The translations under genes and the position numbers were made by a program. Below the pieces are notes generated by a model. It did not search any database and was not told the DNA's origin. It worked only from the letters and a program-made list of their open reading frames with translations. Shown here in pieces: positions 17,331-27,415 of a DNA stretch of 64,000 bases. Every line of letters begins with the position of its first letter. The stretch's first letter is position 1. Origin of the DNA: Pandoraea sp. PE-S2T-3 (GTDB lineage: Bacteria > Pseudomonadota > Gammaproteobacteria > Burkholderiales > Burkholderiaceae); NCBI RefSeq assembly GCF_002179965.1, contig NZ_NGUQ01000037.1:1-64000 (forward strand). Direction: 5' to 3'.

Positions 17331-17645
17331 TGGGGAATCGAGAAGGATGCCCCTTTCGCTACACGCAATTGCCGGGACTGTCGACCAGCGAATCGCGCAT
17401 GTCTCGCATTTGCAACTCGAATTGCCGGGAAAAGCGCGTTGCCCCGGTGCGCCCGGGGTGCCTTGCGGCCCCGGGAAAACCACGTGGCGGCGCGCTGGTC
17501 ACGGGGCGCGGCTGCAATTATCCTAGGCGAACGTGTCGTGTGTGGCGTCCGGCACTCGGGGGCCGTCCCGACTAGCTAGGGACTCGGCAGCCAGTTAGAA
17601 TAGCGCCCATTTTGTGCAGCGCAATAAAGCGATTACCCAAACCTT
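17331..17645 (+). other. kup upstream region
   Basis: No gene is seen in these 315 bases. A TAGAAT at 17596-17601, 45 bases before the kup ATG, is a plausible -10 box; no convincing -35 is visible. Confidence 0.35.
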
Positions 17646-19538
17646 ATGACGCAAACCATACGACAGGGGCATCGCCCTCAGCCCATGCCTGCGCTGATGG
17701 TCGCAGCCATTGGCGTCGTCTTCGGCGATATCGGCACCAGCCCGCTCTATGCGCTCAAGGAATGTTTCGATCCGCAACACGGCATTCCGTTTAACCAGCA
17801 AGCCGTGTTCGGCATCATCTCGCTGCTGTTCTGGGCGCTGGTCATTGTCGTTTCCCTGAAGTACGTGCTGTTCGTGATGCGCGCCGACAACCGGGGCGAG
17901 GGCGGCGTGCTCGCGCTCATGGCGCTGAGCCTTCGCAGCGTGCGCGCGGGCAGCAAGTGGGCGTCCGTGCTCATGATGCTGGGGATGTTCGGGGCCTGCA
18001 TGTTCTACGGCGATGCGGTGATCACACCGGCCATTTCCGTGATGTCTGCGGTCGAGGGGCTGGAAATCGCGGCGCCATCGCTCACACGGTTCGTGCTGCC
18101 GATCACCATCGTCATCCTGATCATTCTGTTTTCGATGCAGAAGTCGGGCACGGCCAAAGTGGGCCGCCTGTTCGGTCCGGTGATGGTCGTGTGGTTCGTG
18201 ATTCTCGGCGTGCTGGGCGTGTACAACATGTTCGCGGCGCCCGAGATCATCAAGGCCATCAACCCGTACTACGGCATCCATTTCATTCATACGCACGCCT
18301 TGCAGGCCTACATCGTGCTGGGCTCGGTGTTCCTGGTGCTGACCGGTGCCGAGGCGCTGTATGCCGACATGGGGCACTTCGGTATCCGTCCGATTCGCTT
18401 CGCATGGACGGCGCTGGTGTTCCCGGCGCTGGTGCTGAACTACTTCGGTCAGGGCGCGCTGCTGCTGAGCAACCCGAAGGCGATCGAGAACCCGTTCTTC
18501 CTGATGGCACCGGACTGGGCACTGCTGCCGCTGGTGGTGGTGGCTACGGCGGCGACGGTGATTGCATCGCAGGCCGTGATCTCGGGCGCGTTCTCGCTGA
18601 CCAGTCAGGCGATTCAGCTCGGCTACGTGCCGCGCATGAAGATCCTGCATACGTCTGATCGCGAAATCGGCCAGATCTATATGCCGGTGATCAACTGGTC
18701 GCTGCTGCTGGTGATCATCTGGATCGTGCTGGCGTTCAAGTCGTCGAGCAACCTCGCGGCGGCGTACGGTATTGCCGTCACGACGACGATGGTGATTACG
18801 ACGATTCTGGCGTGCGTGGTCATGGTCAAGGTCTGGAACTGGAACAAGTTCCTGGTGGCGCTGATCATTACCGGCTTCCTCGTGGTCGACTTCGCGTTCT
18901 TTGGCGCGAACCTGATCAAGGTCGAAGAGGGCGGCTGGCTGCCGCTGGCGCTCGGCGCGTTCCTGTTCTTCATGCTGATGACGTGGCACAAGGGGCGCCA
19001 GTTGCTGCGTGAGCGCACGGCTGCCGACGGTATTCCGCTGGGACCGTTCCTGCAAGGGTTGCTGGCCCATCCGCCGCATCGCGTGGCGGGCACGGCGATC
19101 TATCTGACCGGGGGCAACACGCTGGTGCCGGTGAGCTTGCTGCATAACCTCAAGCACAACCGTATCCTGCACGAGCGCACCATCTTCCTGACGTTCCGCA
19201 CGGTCGACGTGCCGTACGTCGAAGACGACAAGCGCATGGAAGTGAAGGACCACACGGGCGGCTTGTATAGCGTGGTGTCAACCTTCGGTTTCAACGAAAC
19301 GCCGGACGTGAAGGAGGTGCTGCATCTGCTCGAAGAGAAGACCGACATGCATTTCGAGTTGATGGATACGTCGTTCTTCCTGGCCCGCGAAACCGTGGTG
19401 CCGACCAAGCTGCCGGGGATGTCGATCTGGCGCGAACGCCTGTTCGCATGGATGCATCAGAACGCGGCCAAGCCGACCGACTTCTTCAGCATCCCGGCGA
19501 ACCGGGTGGTCGAGTTGGGGACGAAGATCGAGATTTAA
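17646..19538 (+). CDS. kup: low-affinity potassium uptake protein Kup
   Basis: A 630-residue Kup/HAK/KT-family K+ transporter, probably a K+/H+ symporter of the inner membrane. About twelve hydrophobic helices fill residues 15-450, opening with the family signature [17 protein letters not shown] (about residues 24-40), followed by the [11 protein letters not shown] and [18 protein letters not shown] stretches. A cytoplasmic C-terminal domain covers about 450-630. Length is normal for bacterial Kup. Monocistronic: it shares a back-to-back terminator with tex, which runs towards it. Confidence 0.95.
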   Translation: MTQTIRQGHRPQPMPALMVAAIGVVFGDIGTSPLYALKECFDPQHGIPFNQQAVFGIISLLFWALVIVVSLKYVLFVMRADNRGEGGVLALMALSLRSVRAGSKWASVLMMLGMFGACMFYGDAVITPAISVMSAVEGLEIAAPSLTRFVLPITIVILIILFSMQKSGTAKVGRLFGPVMVVWFVILGVLGVYNMFAAPEIIKAINPYYGIHFIHTHALQAYIVLGSVFLVLTGAEALYADMGHFGIRPIRFAWTALVFPALVLNYFGQGALLLSNPKAIENPFFLMAPDWALLPLVVVATAATVIASQAVISGAFSLTSQAIQLGYVPRMKILHTSDREIGQIYMPVINWSLLLVIIWIVLAFKSSSNLAAAYGIAVTTTMVITTILACVVMVKVWNWNKFLVALIITGFLVVDFAFFGANLIKVEEGGWLPLALGAFLFFMLMTWHKGRQLLRERTAADGIPLGPFLQGLLAHPPHRVAGTAIYLTGGNTLVPVSLLHNLKHNRILHERTIFLTFRTVDVPYVEDDKRMEVKDHTGGLYSVVSTFGFNETPDVKEVLHLLEEKTDMHFELMDTSFFLARETVVPTKLPGMSIWRERLFAWMHQNAAKPTDFFSIPANRVVELGTKIEI

Positions 19539-19564
19539 TCGACGTAAGCGATCTGAGCGTCAAG

Positions 19565-19600
19565 AAAAAAGCCCGCGAATCCGAAGATCGCGGGCTTTTT
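19565..19600. terminator. bidirectional terminator between kup and tex
   Basis: Inverted repeat GCCCGCGA (19571-19578) / TCGCGGGC (19588-19595) flanked by A6 on the left and T5 on the right, so it can end transcripts from both convergent genes. Confidence 0.88.
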
Positions 19601-19616
19601 CTTATGCCGGACTGAC

Positions 19617-21968
19617 TTAGCGCTTGAGCTTGGCGAACGCGGCTGCCATGGCGTTCACCGTTTCCGGTTCACGCTGACGTTGGCCGCCACCGCCGCTGCG
19701 GTTGCCACCATTACCACCGCCGCGATGGCCGCCACCGCCGCCACCCGCGCCCGGACGATCGTTCTCGCCGGCCACCGGCAGGTCGTCGTTCAGGCGCATC
19801 GTCAGCGAAATACGCTGGCGACGCGGGTCGACTTCCAACACCTTCACCTTCACGATATCGCCGGCCTTCACGACTTCGTGCGGGTCTTTGATGAACTTGG
19901 TCGACATGGCCGAGACGTGCACCAGACCGTCCTGATGCACACCGATGTCGATGAACGCGCCGAATGCCGCCACGTTCGTGACCACGCCTTCGAGTTGCAT
20001 GCCCGGCTTCAGGTCGGTGATTTTTTCCACGCCTTCCTGGAACGTCGCCGTCTTGAATTCAGGACGCGGATCGCGGCCCGGTTTTTCCAGTTCGGTCAGG
20101 ATGTCCTTCACCGTCGGCAAACCGAAGCGCTCGTCGACGAACTCGGTCGCGGAGACGCTGCGCACCACCGAACCGTTGCCCATCACGTCGCCGATGCTCT
20201 TCTTGATCTTCGCCAGAATGCGCTCGACCACCGGGTAGGCTTCCGGGTGGACCGACGAGCGGTCCAACGGGTTGTCACCGCCGTTCACGCGCAGGAAGCC
20301 GGCGGCCTGTTCGAACGTCTTGTCGCCCAGACGCGGCACCTTCTTGAGGGCCTCGCGGCTGGCAAACGGACCATTGCTGTCGCGGAAGTCCACGATGTTC
20401 TTCGCGAGCGTGCTGTTCAACCCCGACACGCGGGCGAGTAGCGGCGCCGAGGCCGTGTTCACGTCGACACCGACGAAGTTCACGCAATCCTCGACCACGG
20501 CGTCCAGCATGCGCGCCAGTTCGCGTTGATTCACGTCGTGCTGATACTGACCGACGCCAATCGCCTTCGGCTCGATCTTCACCAGCTCGGCCAGCGGATC
20601 TTGCAGACGGCGGGCAATCGACACCGCGCCACGCAGCGAGACGTCGAGTTCCGGGAATTCCTTGGCCGCGAATTCCGAGGCCGAATAGACCGAGGCGCCG
20701 GCTTCCGACACCACAATCTTCTGCAACTTCAGTTCCGGGTGACGCTTGATCAGTTCGAGCGCGAGCTTGTCGGTTTCACGCGAGGCCGTGCCGTTGCCGA
20801 TGCTGACCAGTTCTGCGCCGGTCGCAGCAACCACCTTGGCCAGACGGGCGAGCGAGCCGTCCCAGTCGCGGCGCGGCTCGTGCGGATAAATCGTGTCCGT
20901 GCCGAGCAGCTTGCCCGTGCGGTCCACGACGGCCACCTTCACGCCGGTACGCAGGCCCGGGTCCAGACCGATCACGCTCTTCGGGCCCGCCGGTGCGGCG
21001 AGCAGCAGCGCCTTGAGGTTGCGCGCGAACACGCGAATGGCTTCGCTTTCGGCGCTCTCGCGCATTTGCGTGAGCAATTCGGATTCCAGATGCGGCTGCA
21101 CCTTCACGCGCCAGCACCAGCGACACACGTCGCCCAGCCACTTGTCGGCGGCACGGCTCTGGTTACGAATGCCGAAATGGCCGGCGATGACGCCTTCGCA
21201 CGGATGCGGCACCTGCACGTCGAGTTCTTCGCCAAGACCCAGCTTGACCATCAGGATGCCGAGATTACGGCCACGGAAGAGGGCGAGCGCGCGGTGCGAC
21301 GGCACCGAAGCGATCGGCTCGGCGTAGTCGTAGTAGTCGCGGAATTTCTCGCCTTCCTCGTTTTCCTTGCCTTCGATCACCTTTGACGACACCACGCCCT
21401 GATTCCACAGGTAGTCGCGCAGCTTGCCGAGCAATTCGGCCGTCTCGCCGAATTGCTCGGAGAGAATGTCGCGCGCGCCGTCGAGGGCGGCCTTCACATC
21501 GGCCACGCCCTTCTCGGCGTCGACGAATTTGGCGGCTTCGGTTTGCGGGTCGAGCGTCGGGTCGGCGAGCAGTGCGTGGGCGAGCGGCTCAAGGCCGGCT
21601 TCGCGGGCGATCTGCGCGCGGGTGCGGCGCTTTTGCTTGTACGGGAGATACAGGTCTTCGAGCGTTTGTTTCGTCTCGGCGGCCACGATGGCCGTGCGCA
21701 GCTCGTCGGTGAGCTTGCCTTGTTCCTCGATGCTTGCGAGGATCGCGGCGCGACGGTCTTCGAGTTCGCGCAAGTACAGCAGGCGCTCTTCGAGCGTGCG
21801 CAGTTGCGTGTCGTCGAGGTTGTCGGTCACTTCCTTGCGGTAGCGCGCGATGAAGGGCACGGTGGCGCCTTCGTCCAGCAATTGCACGGCGGCGGCGACC
21901 TGGCGTGGCTGCACGCTGAGTTCGGCGGCGATGCGTTGAACGATCTGAAGGGCTACGTTTTGCGTCAT
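19617..21968 (-). CDS. tex: RNA-binding transcription accessory protein Tex
   Basis: A 783-residue cytoplasmic nucleic-acid-binding protein. Domains in order: helical Tex N-terminal region (about 1-200, starting with the [12 protein letters not shown] segment), a YqgF-like RNase H fold (about 325-450, [18 protein letters not shown]), helix-hairpin-helix repeats (about 500-560) and an S1 RNA-binding domain (about 655-725, [20 protein letters not shown]), then a Gly-rich basic tail. Length matches Tex of other proteobacteria, where it affects transcription fidelity and virulence gene expression. Converges with kup. Confidence 0.95.
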   Translation of the reverse strand: MTQNVALQIVQRIAAELSVQPRQVAAAVQLLDEGATVPFIARYRKEVTDNLDDTQLRTLEERLLYLRELEDRRAAILASIEEQGKLTDELRTAIVAAETKQTLEDLYLPYKQKRRTRAQIAREAGLEPLAHALLADPTLDPQTEAAKFVDAEKGVADVKAALDGARDILSEQFGETAELLGKLRDYLWNQGVVSSKVIEGKENEEGEKFRDYYDYAEPIASVPSHRALALFRGRNLGILMVKLGLGEELDVQVPHPCEGVIAGHFGIRNQSRAADKWLGDVCRWCWRVKVQPHLESELLTQMRESAESEAIRVFARNLKALLLAAPAGPKSVIGLDPGLRTGVKVAVVDRTGKLLGTDTIYPHEPRRDWDGSLARLAKVVAATGAELVSIGNGTASRETDKLALELIKRHPELKLQKIVVSEAGASVYSASEFAAKEFPELDVSLRGAVSIARRLQDPLAELVKIEPKAIGVGQYQHDVNQRELARMLDAVVEDCVNFVGVDVNTASAPLLARVSGLNSTLAKNIVDFRDSNGPFASREALKKVPRLGDKTFEQAAGFLRVNGGDNPLDRSSVHPEAYPVVERILAKIKKSIGDVMGNGSVVRSVSATEFVDERFGLPTVKDILTELEKPGRDPRPEFKTATFQEGVEKITDLKPGMQLEGVVTNVAAFGAFIDIGVHQDGLVHVSAMSTKFIKDPHEVVKAGDIVKVKVLEVDPRRQRISLTMRLNDDLPVAGENDRPGAGGGGGGHRGGGNGGNRSGGGGQRQREPETVNAMAAAFAKLKR

Positions 21969-22040
21969 GAGTGTTGCGAATTACCCAAGTGCCAGGAGCG
22001 GGGCATTTTGCCATAAACCGCGGGCGCGTCCGGGCAGGCA

Positions 22041-22973
22041 ATGCTAAAATTTGGCATCACTCTGCCCAACCTCATGATTTCCTTCGCAAAATTGTTTTCG
22101 CGCCGTCGCGCTGGTACGTCATTCGCTGCATTTGGTGCGATGACGGCCGTGGCGGCCGCTGCCGTCGCAGCCATCGTTGCTTTGCCTTCCGCGTCGTTCG
22201 CGCAGGGACTTTCGGCTGTCGAAGCCGCGGGCCGCACGACCGATCAGATTCGCGTGCCCCATGTCCCCTTCGACGCCACGGCCGATCGCACGCCGTCGCC
22301 GGCCAGCAGCGCCTCGGCGGCTGCGGCCGCTGAGGACGACAAGCCGGTCGCGTACGACGACAAGCTCGATATGCATCCGGATGACGACGACTTCGCGGGG
22401 CGCCGCGCCGTGCTCGAGCGTCAGCGCGCGTGGATCGACTATCGCTTCCAGCAGGCGAAGTACGAATGCGCGTCGAAGTTCTTCGTGAACTACTGCGTCG
22501 ACAAGGCGCGCGACGAACAGCGCGAAGCCCTCAAGGCCGTGCGGAGCCAGCGTCTGGTGCTGGAAGACGCCGAGCGCAAGGCGCGCGCGGCGGACCGTGA
22601 TGAGCGTCTGGAAGCGAAGCGCGCACAAACGGCCGCCGAAGCACCGCAGCGCGCCGCCGAGCGGGCGCAGAACGTGTCGGACTATCAGGCCAAGCAGGCC
22701 GAATATCAGCAGCGTGTGACCGAGCGCACGGGGCAGGCGCCACAGCGCGCGGCCAATAGCGAGCAGTACAATGCCAAGCAGGCCGAGCAGCAGAAGAAGC
22801 TCGATGAAGCGAAGGCGACGGCGGATCAGAAGGCTGCCGAGCGTGCCGAAAACGTACGGAAGTACGGCGAGAAGCAGGCGGACGCCATCGAGCGCCAGAA
22901 GAAGTCCGACGAGCGTAAAAATCAGTCGCAGTCGGGGAACACGCCGGCGCAAAAGGCGCTGCCCGGACAGTAA
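22041..22973 (+). CDS. exported coiled-coil protein of unknown function
   Basis: Up to 310 residues; the start may instead be ATG 22074 (MISFAKLF), since neither has a clear ribosome site and TAAAAT at 22044-22049 could even be a -10 box. A signal-like hydrophobic segment ends near SASFAQG. After an acidic linker comes a conserved block (about 120-165) with two cysteines (YECASKFFVNYCVDKARDE), then about 130 residues of Lys/Glu/Ala/Gln coiled coil with loosely repeated YQAKQAEYQQ, YNAKQAEQQ and YGEKQADAI units. The type occurs widely in Burkholderiales without a known function. Divergent from tex. Confidence 0.7.
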   Translation: MLKFGITLPNLMISFAKLFSRRRAGTSFAAFGAMTAVAAAAVAAIVALPSASFAQGLSAVEAAGRTTDQIRVPHVPFDATADRTPSPASSASAAAAAEDDKPVAYDDKLDMHPDDDDFAGRRAVLERQRAWIDYRFQQAKYECASKFFVNYCVDKARDEQREALKAVRSQRLVLEDAERKARAADRDERLEAKRAQTAAEAPQRAAERAQNVSDYQAKQAEYQQRVTERTGQAPQRAANSEQYNAKQAEQQKKLDEAKATADQKAAERAENVRKYGEKQADAIERQKKSDERKNQSQSGNTPAQKALPGQ

Positions 22974-23047
22974 GCGAGGCCGGGCCACCGGGCCGGCCAA
23001 TGTGGCCGGTGCCGGCATCACTTGAGAGTTGCAGGAGAGTTGCCACG

Positions 23048-23251
23048 ATGCAGCACGATCTTCACTCCATTGGACGCCGCATCATCGAGTTGCAGATCGA
23101 ACACCGCGATCTCGACTTCCTGATCGACAAGTTGCTGACGGAGCCGACGTACGACGAACTGCAAGTCACGCGCCTGAAGAAGCGCCGTCTGAAAATCAAG
23201 GACACCATTACCCTGCTGCAAGTGCAGCAAACGCCGGATCTGCCGGCCTGA
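23048..23251 (+). CDS. DUF465 family small protein (YdcH-like)
   Basis: A 67-residue highly helical, charged protein with the DUF465 pattern: IGRRIIELQIEHRDLDFLI followed by LKKRRLKIKDTITLL. Probably a cytoplasmic helical hairpin; role unknown. AGGAG lies about 12 bases before ATG 23048. It lies 74 bases after the coiled-coil gene and may be co-transcribed with it; a strong hairpin follows 75 bases after its stop. Confidence 0.85.
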   Translation: MQHDLHSIGRRIIELQIEHRDLDFLIDKLLTEPTYDELQVTRLKKRRLKIKDTITLLQVQQTPDLPA

Positions 23252-23326
23252 CGCGGGCTGGACCGGCCATAGCGCCTTCTCCGCGTGACGTGAATCCAAC
23301 CGTCTGCGCGACACTTTTTCATTGCC

Positions 23327-23372
23327 GGCGCCGCGAATCGTCAGTTCTCGATTCGCGGCGCCTTTGAGTTTT
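23327..23372 (+). terminator. strong hairpin / terminator before the helicase gene
   Basis: A perfect 14-bp stem (23327-23340 with 23349-23362) and an 8-base loop, followed by a T-rich tract interrupted by GAG. It ends the DUF465 transcript but lies only 20 bases before the helicase TTG start. Confidence 0.8.
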
Positions 23373-23382
23373 ATTTGCCGTT

Positions 23383-25617
23383 TTGATCGATTCAACCGCC
23401 ACTGCCAGCGATTCCCCCGACGACGCCACTTCCGACGACACGACGACCTTCCATGGACTCAAGCCGCTTGCTGCGCGGCGTGAGCGAGAACTGGAGGAGA
23501 TTTTCGGCGACGGCGGGATGCTGGCGCGCGCCATCGACGGCTATCGCTCGCGTGAGCCGCAAACCGAGATGGCCCGCGCGGTGGCGTCCGCGATGGACAC
23601 GCACGACTCGCTGATTGCCGAAGCCGGCACCGGCACCGGCAAGACGTACGCGTACCTCGTGCCTGCCATGCTATGGGGCGGCAAGACGATCATCTCGACC
23701 GGCACCAAGCACTTGCAGGACCAGATTTTCGCGCGCGATATTCCGACGGTGCGCCGCGCCCTTGCCGTGCCGGTGAGTGTGGCCATGCTCAAGGGCCGCT
23801 CGAATTATCTGTGCCACTACTACCTTGAACGGGCGCAGCAGGAAGCGCGCTTCGCGTCGCGCCATGAAGCCGCGCAGTTGCGTGAGATCGTGACGTTCGC
23901 GCAGATCACGAAAAGCGGTGACAAGGCCGAATTGGCGTCCGTGCCTGAGAACGCACCCATCTGGGCGCAGGTGACGTCGACGCGCGACAACTGTCTGGGG
24001 CAGGAATGCCCGCGTTACAAGGATTGCTTTGTAATGCTGGCCCGTAAAGAGGCACAGCAGGCCGACCTCGTCGTGGTCAATCACCATTTGTTCTTTGCCG
24101 ACGTGATGTTGCGCGACACGGGCATGGCCGAGTTGCTGCCCAGCGCGAATACCGTGATCTTCGACGAGGCGCATCAGTTGCCCGAGACAGCGACGCTGTT
24201 CTTCGGGGAAACGGTGTCCACTGGACAGATTCTCGAGCTCGCGCGGGATTGCGTGGCCGAAGGCCTGATTCATGCGCGCGATGCGGCCGACTGGGTGAAG
24301 TTGGGGGCAAATCTCGAACGGGCGGCACGCGACGTGCGACTGACATTCGGGCCGGATAACACGCGCATGTCGGTGGCGCAGTTGGCCGACGATCATGAAT
24401 TGTTCGGCGCGCTCGATAGCGTGGACGTCGCGTTGCAGGACCTGATAGAGACACTCCAGCATCAGGCGGAACGCGCCGAAGCGCTCGGCGCTTGCCTGCG
24501 CCGTGCGATGGAGTTGCATCAACAGCTTGAGCGCTGGCAGACGGGGGCGACGCCGCCCACGCCGGGCGAAGCCCCGTTGCCGTTGCTCGATCCCGACGCG
24601 CCGCGTGTGACCGATGGCAAACGCGAGAAGGCGGCGAAAGCGGCCATCGCGCGTGAGGCAGAAGCCGCGCGCGCGGCGGCCGATGCCGAAGCGTCAGCGG
24701 ACGCGCAAAACGGCGAGGGCAGCAAGCAGAAGACCTATACGCCGCCCGAAACGGTGCGCTGGATTGAAGTGTTCTCGCAGGCGGTGCAGTTGCATCAGAC
24801 GCCGCTGTCGATCGCGCCGATCTTCGCGAAGCAACGGGCAGGCGCGCCGCGCGCATGGATCTTCACGTCGGCGACGCTCTCGGTAAAGGGCAATTTCAAT
24901 CACTACGCCGCGCAACTTGGGCTCGATGCGGGCAAGTCGCTGACGCTGGCGAGTCCGTTCGATTATCCGAATCAGAGTCTGCTGTATGTGCCGCGCGGCT
25001 TGCCGCAGCCGTCTGCGCCGGGCTTCACCGATGCGGTGCTGGATGCCGCGCTGCCGGTGCTGGAGGTGAGCGGTGGCCGGGCGTTCGTGCTGTGTACTAC
25101 GCTGCGAGCGGTCAATCGTTCGGCGGAGCGTTTGCGTGAAGAGTTCGACCGGCGTGGCTGGCCGTATCCGCTGCTCGTGCAGGGCGAGGCGAGCCGTACC
25201 GAGTTGCTGGACCGTTTCCGGGCACTCGGAAATGCGGTGCTGATCGGCAGCCAGAGTTTCTGGGAAGGGGTGGATGTACGCGGCGAAGCGCTTTCGCTCG
25301 TCATCATCGACAAGCTGCCGTTCGCACCGCCCGACGATCCGGTGCTTGCTGCCCGGCTCGATGCACTGACCAAGAAGGGCTTGAGCCCGTTTGCCGTGCA
25401 CCAGTTGCCGCAGGCGGTCATCACGCTCAAGCAGGGGGCGGGCCGCTTGATTCGCTCCGAGCGTGATCGCGGCGTGCTGATGATCTGTGATCCGCGTTTG
25501 GTCGATAAGCCTTATGGCCGGCGCATCTGGCAAAGCTTGCCGCCATTCAAGCGCACGCGCGAACTGCCGATCGTGCGTGGCTTCTTCGACGAGATGGCGG
25601 CGGACGCCGAGGCCTGA
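23383..25617 (+). CDS. dinG: DinG/YoaA-type ATP-dependent DNA helicase
   Basis: A 744-residue superfamily 2 helicase of the XPD/DinG group. Walker A AGTGTGKT lies near residue 84; cysteines in YLCHYY and NCLGQECPRYKDC are placed like the four ligands of the XPD/DinG iron-sulfur cluster; the DEAH box FDEAHQL and the C2-domain motif GSQSFWEGVDVRG follow. A charged Ala/Glu-rich insert sits at about 400-450. A TGA at 23365-23367 leaves TTG 23383 as the only start that keeps the Q-motif region (REPQTEMA). Known relatives unwind damaged or R-loop DNA. DinG and YoaA cannot be told apart here. Confidence 0.88.
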   Translation: MIDSTATASDSPDDATSDDTTTFHGLKPLAARRERELEEIFGDGGMLARAIDGYRSREPQTEMARAVASAMDTHDSLIAEAGTGTGKTYAYLVPAMLWGGKTIISTGTKHLQDQIFARDIPTVRRALAVPVSVAMLKGRSNYLCHYYLERAQQEARFASRHEAAQLREIVTFAQITKSGDKAELASVPENAPIWAQVTSTRDNCLGQECPRYKDCFVMLARKEAQQADLVVVNHHLFFADVMLRDTGMAELLPSANTVIFDEAHQLPETATLFFGETVSTGQILELARDCVAEGLIHARDAADWVKLGANLERAARDVRLTFGPDNTRMSVAQLADDHELFGALDSVDVALQDLIETLQHQAERAEALGACLRRAMELHQQLERWQTGATPPTPGEAPLPLLDPDAPRVTDGKREKAAKAAIAREAEAARAAADAEASADAQNGEGSKQKTYTPPETVRWIEVFSQAVQLHQTPLSIAPIFAKQRAGAPRAWIFTSATLSVKGNFNHYAAQLGLDAGKSLTLASPFDYPNQSLLYVPRGLPQPSAPGFTDAVLDAALPVLEVSGGRAFVLCTTLRAVNRSAERLREEFDRRGWPYPLLVQGEASRTELLDRFRALGNAVLIGSQSFWEGVDVRGEALSLVIIDKLPFAPPDDPVLAARLDALTKKGLSPFAVHQLPQAVITLKQGAGRLIRSERDRGVLMICDPRLVDKPYGRRIWQSLPPFKRTRELPIVRGFFDEMAADAEA

Positions 25618-25683
25618 TCGGCTTCGGCGGCTTCGACGGCTTGTGAGGCTTCAGCGCACCTCGCGTTGACAATGCCTCAGGCC

Positions 25684-26412
25684 TCAGGTTTCCAGCGAGT
25701 CGAGCCAGCGTCCCACGACGGCCGGCGCTGCCTCGGCGAGGCGCGCCTGGTTGGCGCGCGCGTCGGCACGCAGCGTCACCGGGTTCACGCCGGCACCTCC
25801 CAATTCGCACGCATGCCCCACGAGCCACGACTCGATGCTTGCAGCATCGGCTTCCAGATGGAATTGCAGACCCAGCGCGTGCTTGCCTAGCGAGAACGCC
25901 TGATTCTCGCCGATGTGGGTTCGCGCCAGATGTGTGGCGCCGGGCGGAATGTCGAACTGGTCGCCGTGCCAGTGCAGCACCGGCACGTCGTCCAAAGCGG
26001 CCAGCGGCGAGGCTTCACCGGCCGATGTCAGTTCGACGGGCGCGTAGCCGATCTCCTTCACACCCAACGGCGCCACCTGTGCACCGAGTGCGCGCGCCAT
26101 CAACTGCGCGCCCAGACAAATTCCGAGCATGGGGGCTTTGGCATCGAGCCGCGCTTTCACCAGCGCCAGTTCATCGGTAACGAAGGGATAAACGGCCTCG
26201 TCGAATGCACCGATCGGACCGCCGAGCACGACCGCCAGATCGGGCGACAGCGCATCGATCGCGCGCAAATCGGCAATGGGGACATCCACATACTCGATCG
26301 CGTAACCACGTTGCTGGAAGTACGGCGCGAGCGTACCGAGATCTTCGAAATGCACGTGGCGCAGGGCGAGCAGGGTTTTGGCGGGCAGGGCGCTAGAAGG
26401 GGGGGAACTCAC
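25684..26412 (-). CDS. class I glutamine amidotransferase (GMP synthase-like)
   Basis: A 242-residue free-standing GATase1 domain. The nucleophile elbow GICLGAQLMARALG contains the catalytic Cys; the His-Glu pair lies in LQFHLEAD, and HWHGDQFDIP is the usual loop. It resembles the GuaA amidotransferase domain but has no synthase domain, so the ammonia acceptor is unknown; many such proteins are annotated simply as glutamine amidotransferases. GTG start at 26412. It converges with the helicase gene, whose stop is 67 bases away. Confidence 0.85.
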   Translation of the reverse strand: MSSPPSSALPAKTLLALRHVHFEDLGTLAPYFQQRGYAIEYVDVPIADLRAIDALSPDLAVVLGGPIGAFDEAVYPFVTDELALVKARLDAKAPMLGICLGAQLMARALGAQVAPLGVKEIGYAPVELTSAGEASPLAALDDVPVLHWHGDQFDIPPGATHLARTHIGENQAFSLGKHALGLQFHLEADAASIESWLVGHACELGGAGVNPVTLRADARANQARLAEAAPAVVGRWLDSLET

Positions 26413-26465
26413 GCGACAAACTCCTCAGGCAATATCCGGTGAAAGCCACAATGTAAGCGGAAAAC

Positions 26466-26492
26466 AAAAAGCCCTCGCAAGCGAGGGCTTTT
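26466..26492 (-). terminator. terminator of bamD
   Basis: Inverted repeat GCCCTCGC / GCGAGGGC (26471-26478, 26481-26488); on the minus strand it is followed by TTTTTGTTTT, so it ends the bamD transcript about 80 bases after its stop. Confidence 0.85.
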
Positions 26493-26569
26493 CGATGATG
26501 CTGGAACATTCGACCCGATGCTGGTTCAGCGCCGAATCAATGCTGCATTAGTGCAGCATTGGTGCGACA

Positions 26570-27409
26570 TTAACGCCAGAGTTGCCACCACGACTTCTTG
26601 CCGGTGCCATCGTCGATGCGATGACCGACCGTCAGGTAGCCGCTGTTCGGATACGTCTTTTCCATCACACGGCGGGTGTCGTCACGCAGTTCGGTCATGC
26701 CGAGTTTGTCGTACGACTTGATCATGATGCCCAGTGCATCTTCGAGCGCCGGTGCCTTGTCGAAGTCTTGCAGGGCGCTCTGTGCGCGATTCACGGCAGC
26801 CAGATATGCACCACGACGATAGTAGTACTCGGCGGCGTGCACTTCGTGCGCGGCCATCGCGTTGACGGCGTAGCGCATGCGCAGGGCGGCGTCGTTCGCG
26901 TACTTGCTGGACGGATAGTGCTCGACCAGATACTTGAAGCTGTCGTACGCCGCGCGGAGTGCCTTCGGGTCGCGCTCGCTCAGATCCTGACCCGAGAAGC
27001 GGCCGAGCAGACCCAGATCGTCATTGAAGTTGATCAGGCCCTTGAGGTAATAGGCGTAATCGATCGACGGGCTATCCGGATGCAGACGGATGAAGCGGTC
27101 GATGGCGGTAAGCGCCTGAGCCTGCTCGTTGTCTTTGTAATAAGCGTAGGCGGTGTTGATCTGCGCTTGTTGGGCATGCGGGCCGAACGGGTCGCGCCCT
27201 TCGAGCAACTCATAATACTTGGCGGCTTTGGAGTAGTCGCCACCGTCGAAGGCGTCCTTGGCTTCCGAGTATAATTTGTTCGTCGACCAGCTGGCCGTTT
27301 CGTCGACTTTCTCCGGCAGAATGCCGCAGGCGGCCACGCCGCCGACCAGAATAACGGCCAGCGTAAGATGTTTGACAAGTTTCAGGGCTTGCATGCTCGT
27401 TGGCTTCAC
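26570..27409 (-). CDS. bamD: outer membrane assembly lipoprotein BamD
   Basis: A 279-residue lipoprotein (or 274 from the ATG at 27394) with lipobox Val-Ala-Ala-Cys (Cys28). The remainder is tetratricopeptide-like: [23 protein letters not shown], then the conserved [19 protein letters not shown] and [14 protein letters not shown] stretches. BamD is the essential partner of BamA in inserting beta-barrel proteins into the outer membrane. Length and composition are normal. A good promoter lies at 27438-27465 and a terminator follows. GTG at 27409 or ATG at 27394 could start it. Confidence 0.95.
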   Translation of the reverse strand: MKPTSMQALKLVKHLTLAVILVGGVAACGILPEKVDETASWSTNKLYSEAKDAFDGGDYSKAAKYYELLEGRDPFGPHAQQAQINTAYAYYKDNEQAQALTAIDRFIRLHPDSPSIDYAYYLKGLINFNDDLGLLGRFSGQDLSERDPKALRAAYDSFKYLVEHYPSSKYANDAALRMRYAVNAMAAHEVHAAEYYYRRGAYLAAVNRAQSALQDFDKAPALEDALGIMIKSYDKLGMTELRDDTRRVMEKTYPNSGYLTVGHRIDDGTGKKSWWQLWR

Positions 27410-27415
27410 TTCTCG

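Noticed and set aside
17595-19253. 552-codon minus-strand open frame opposite kup
   Set aside because: His/Arg/Gln-rich shadow of the kup codons with no domain.
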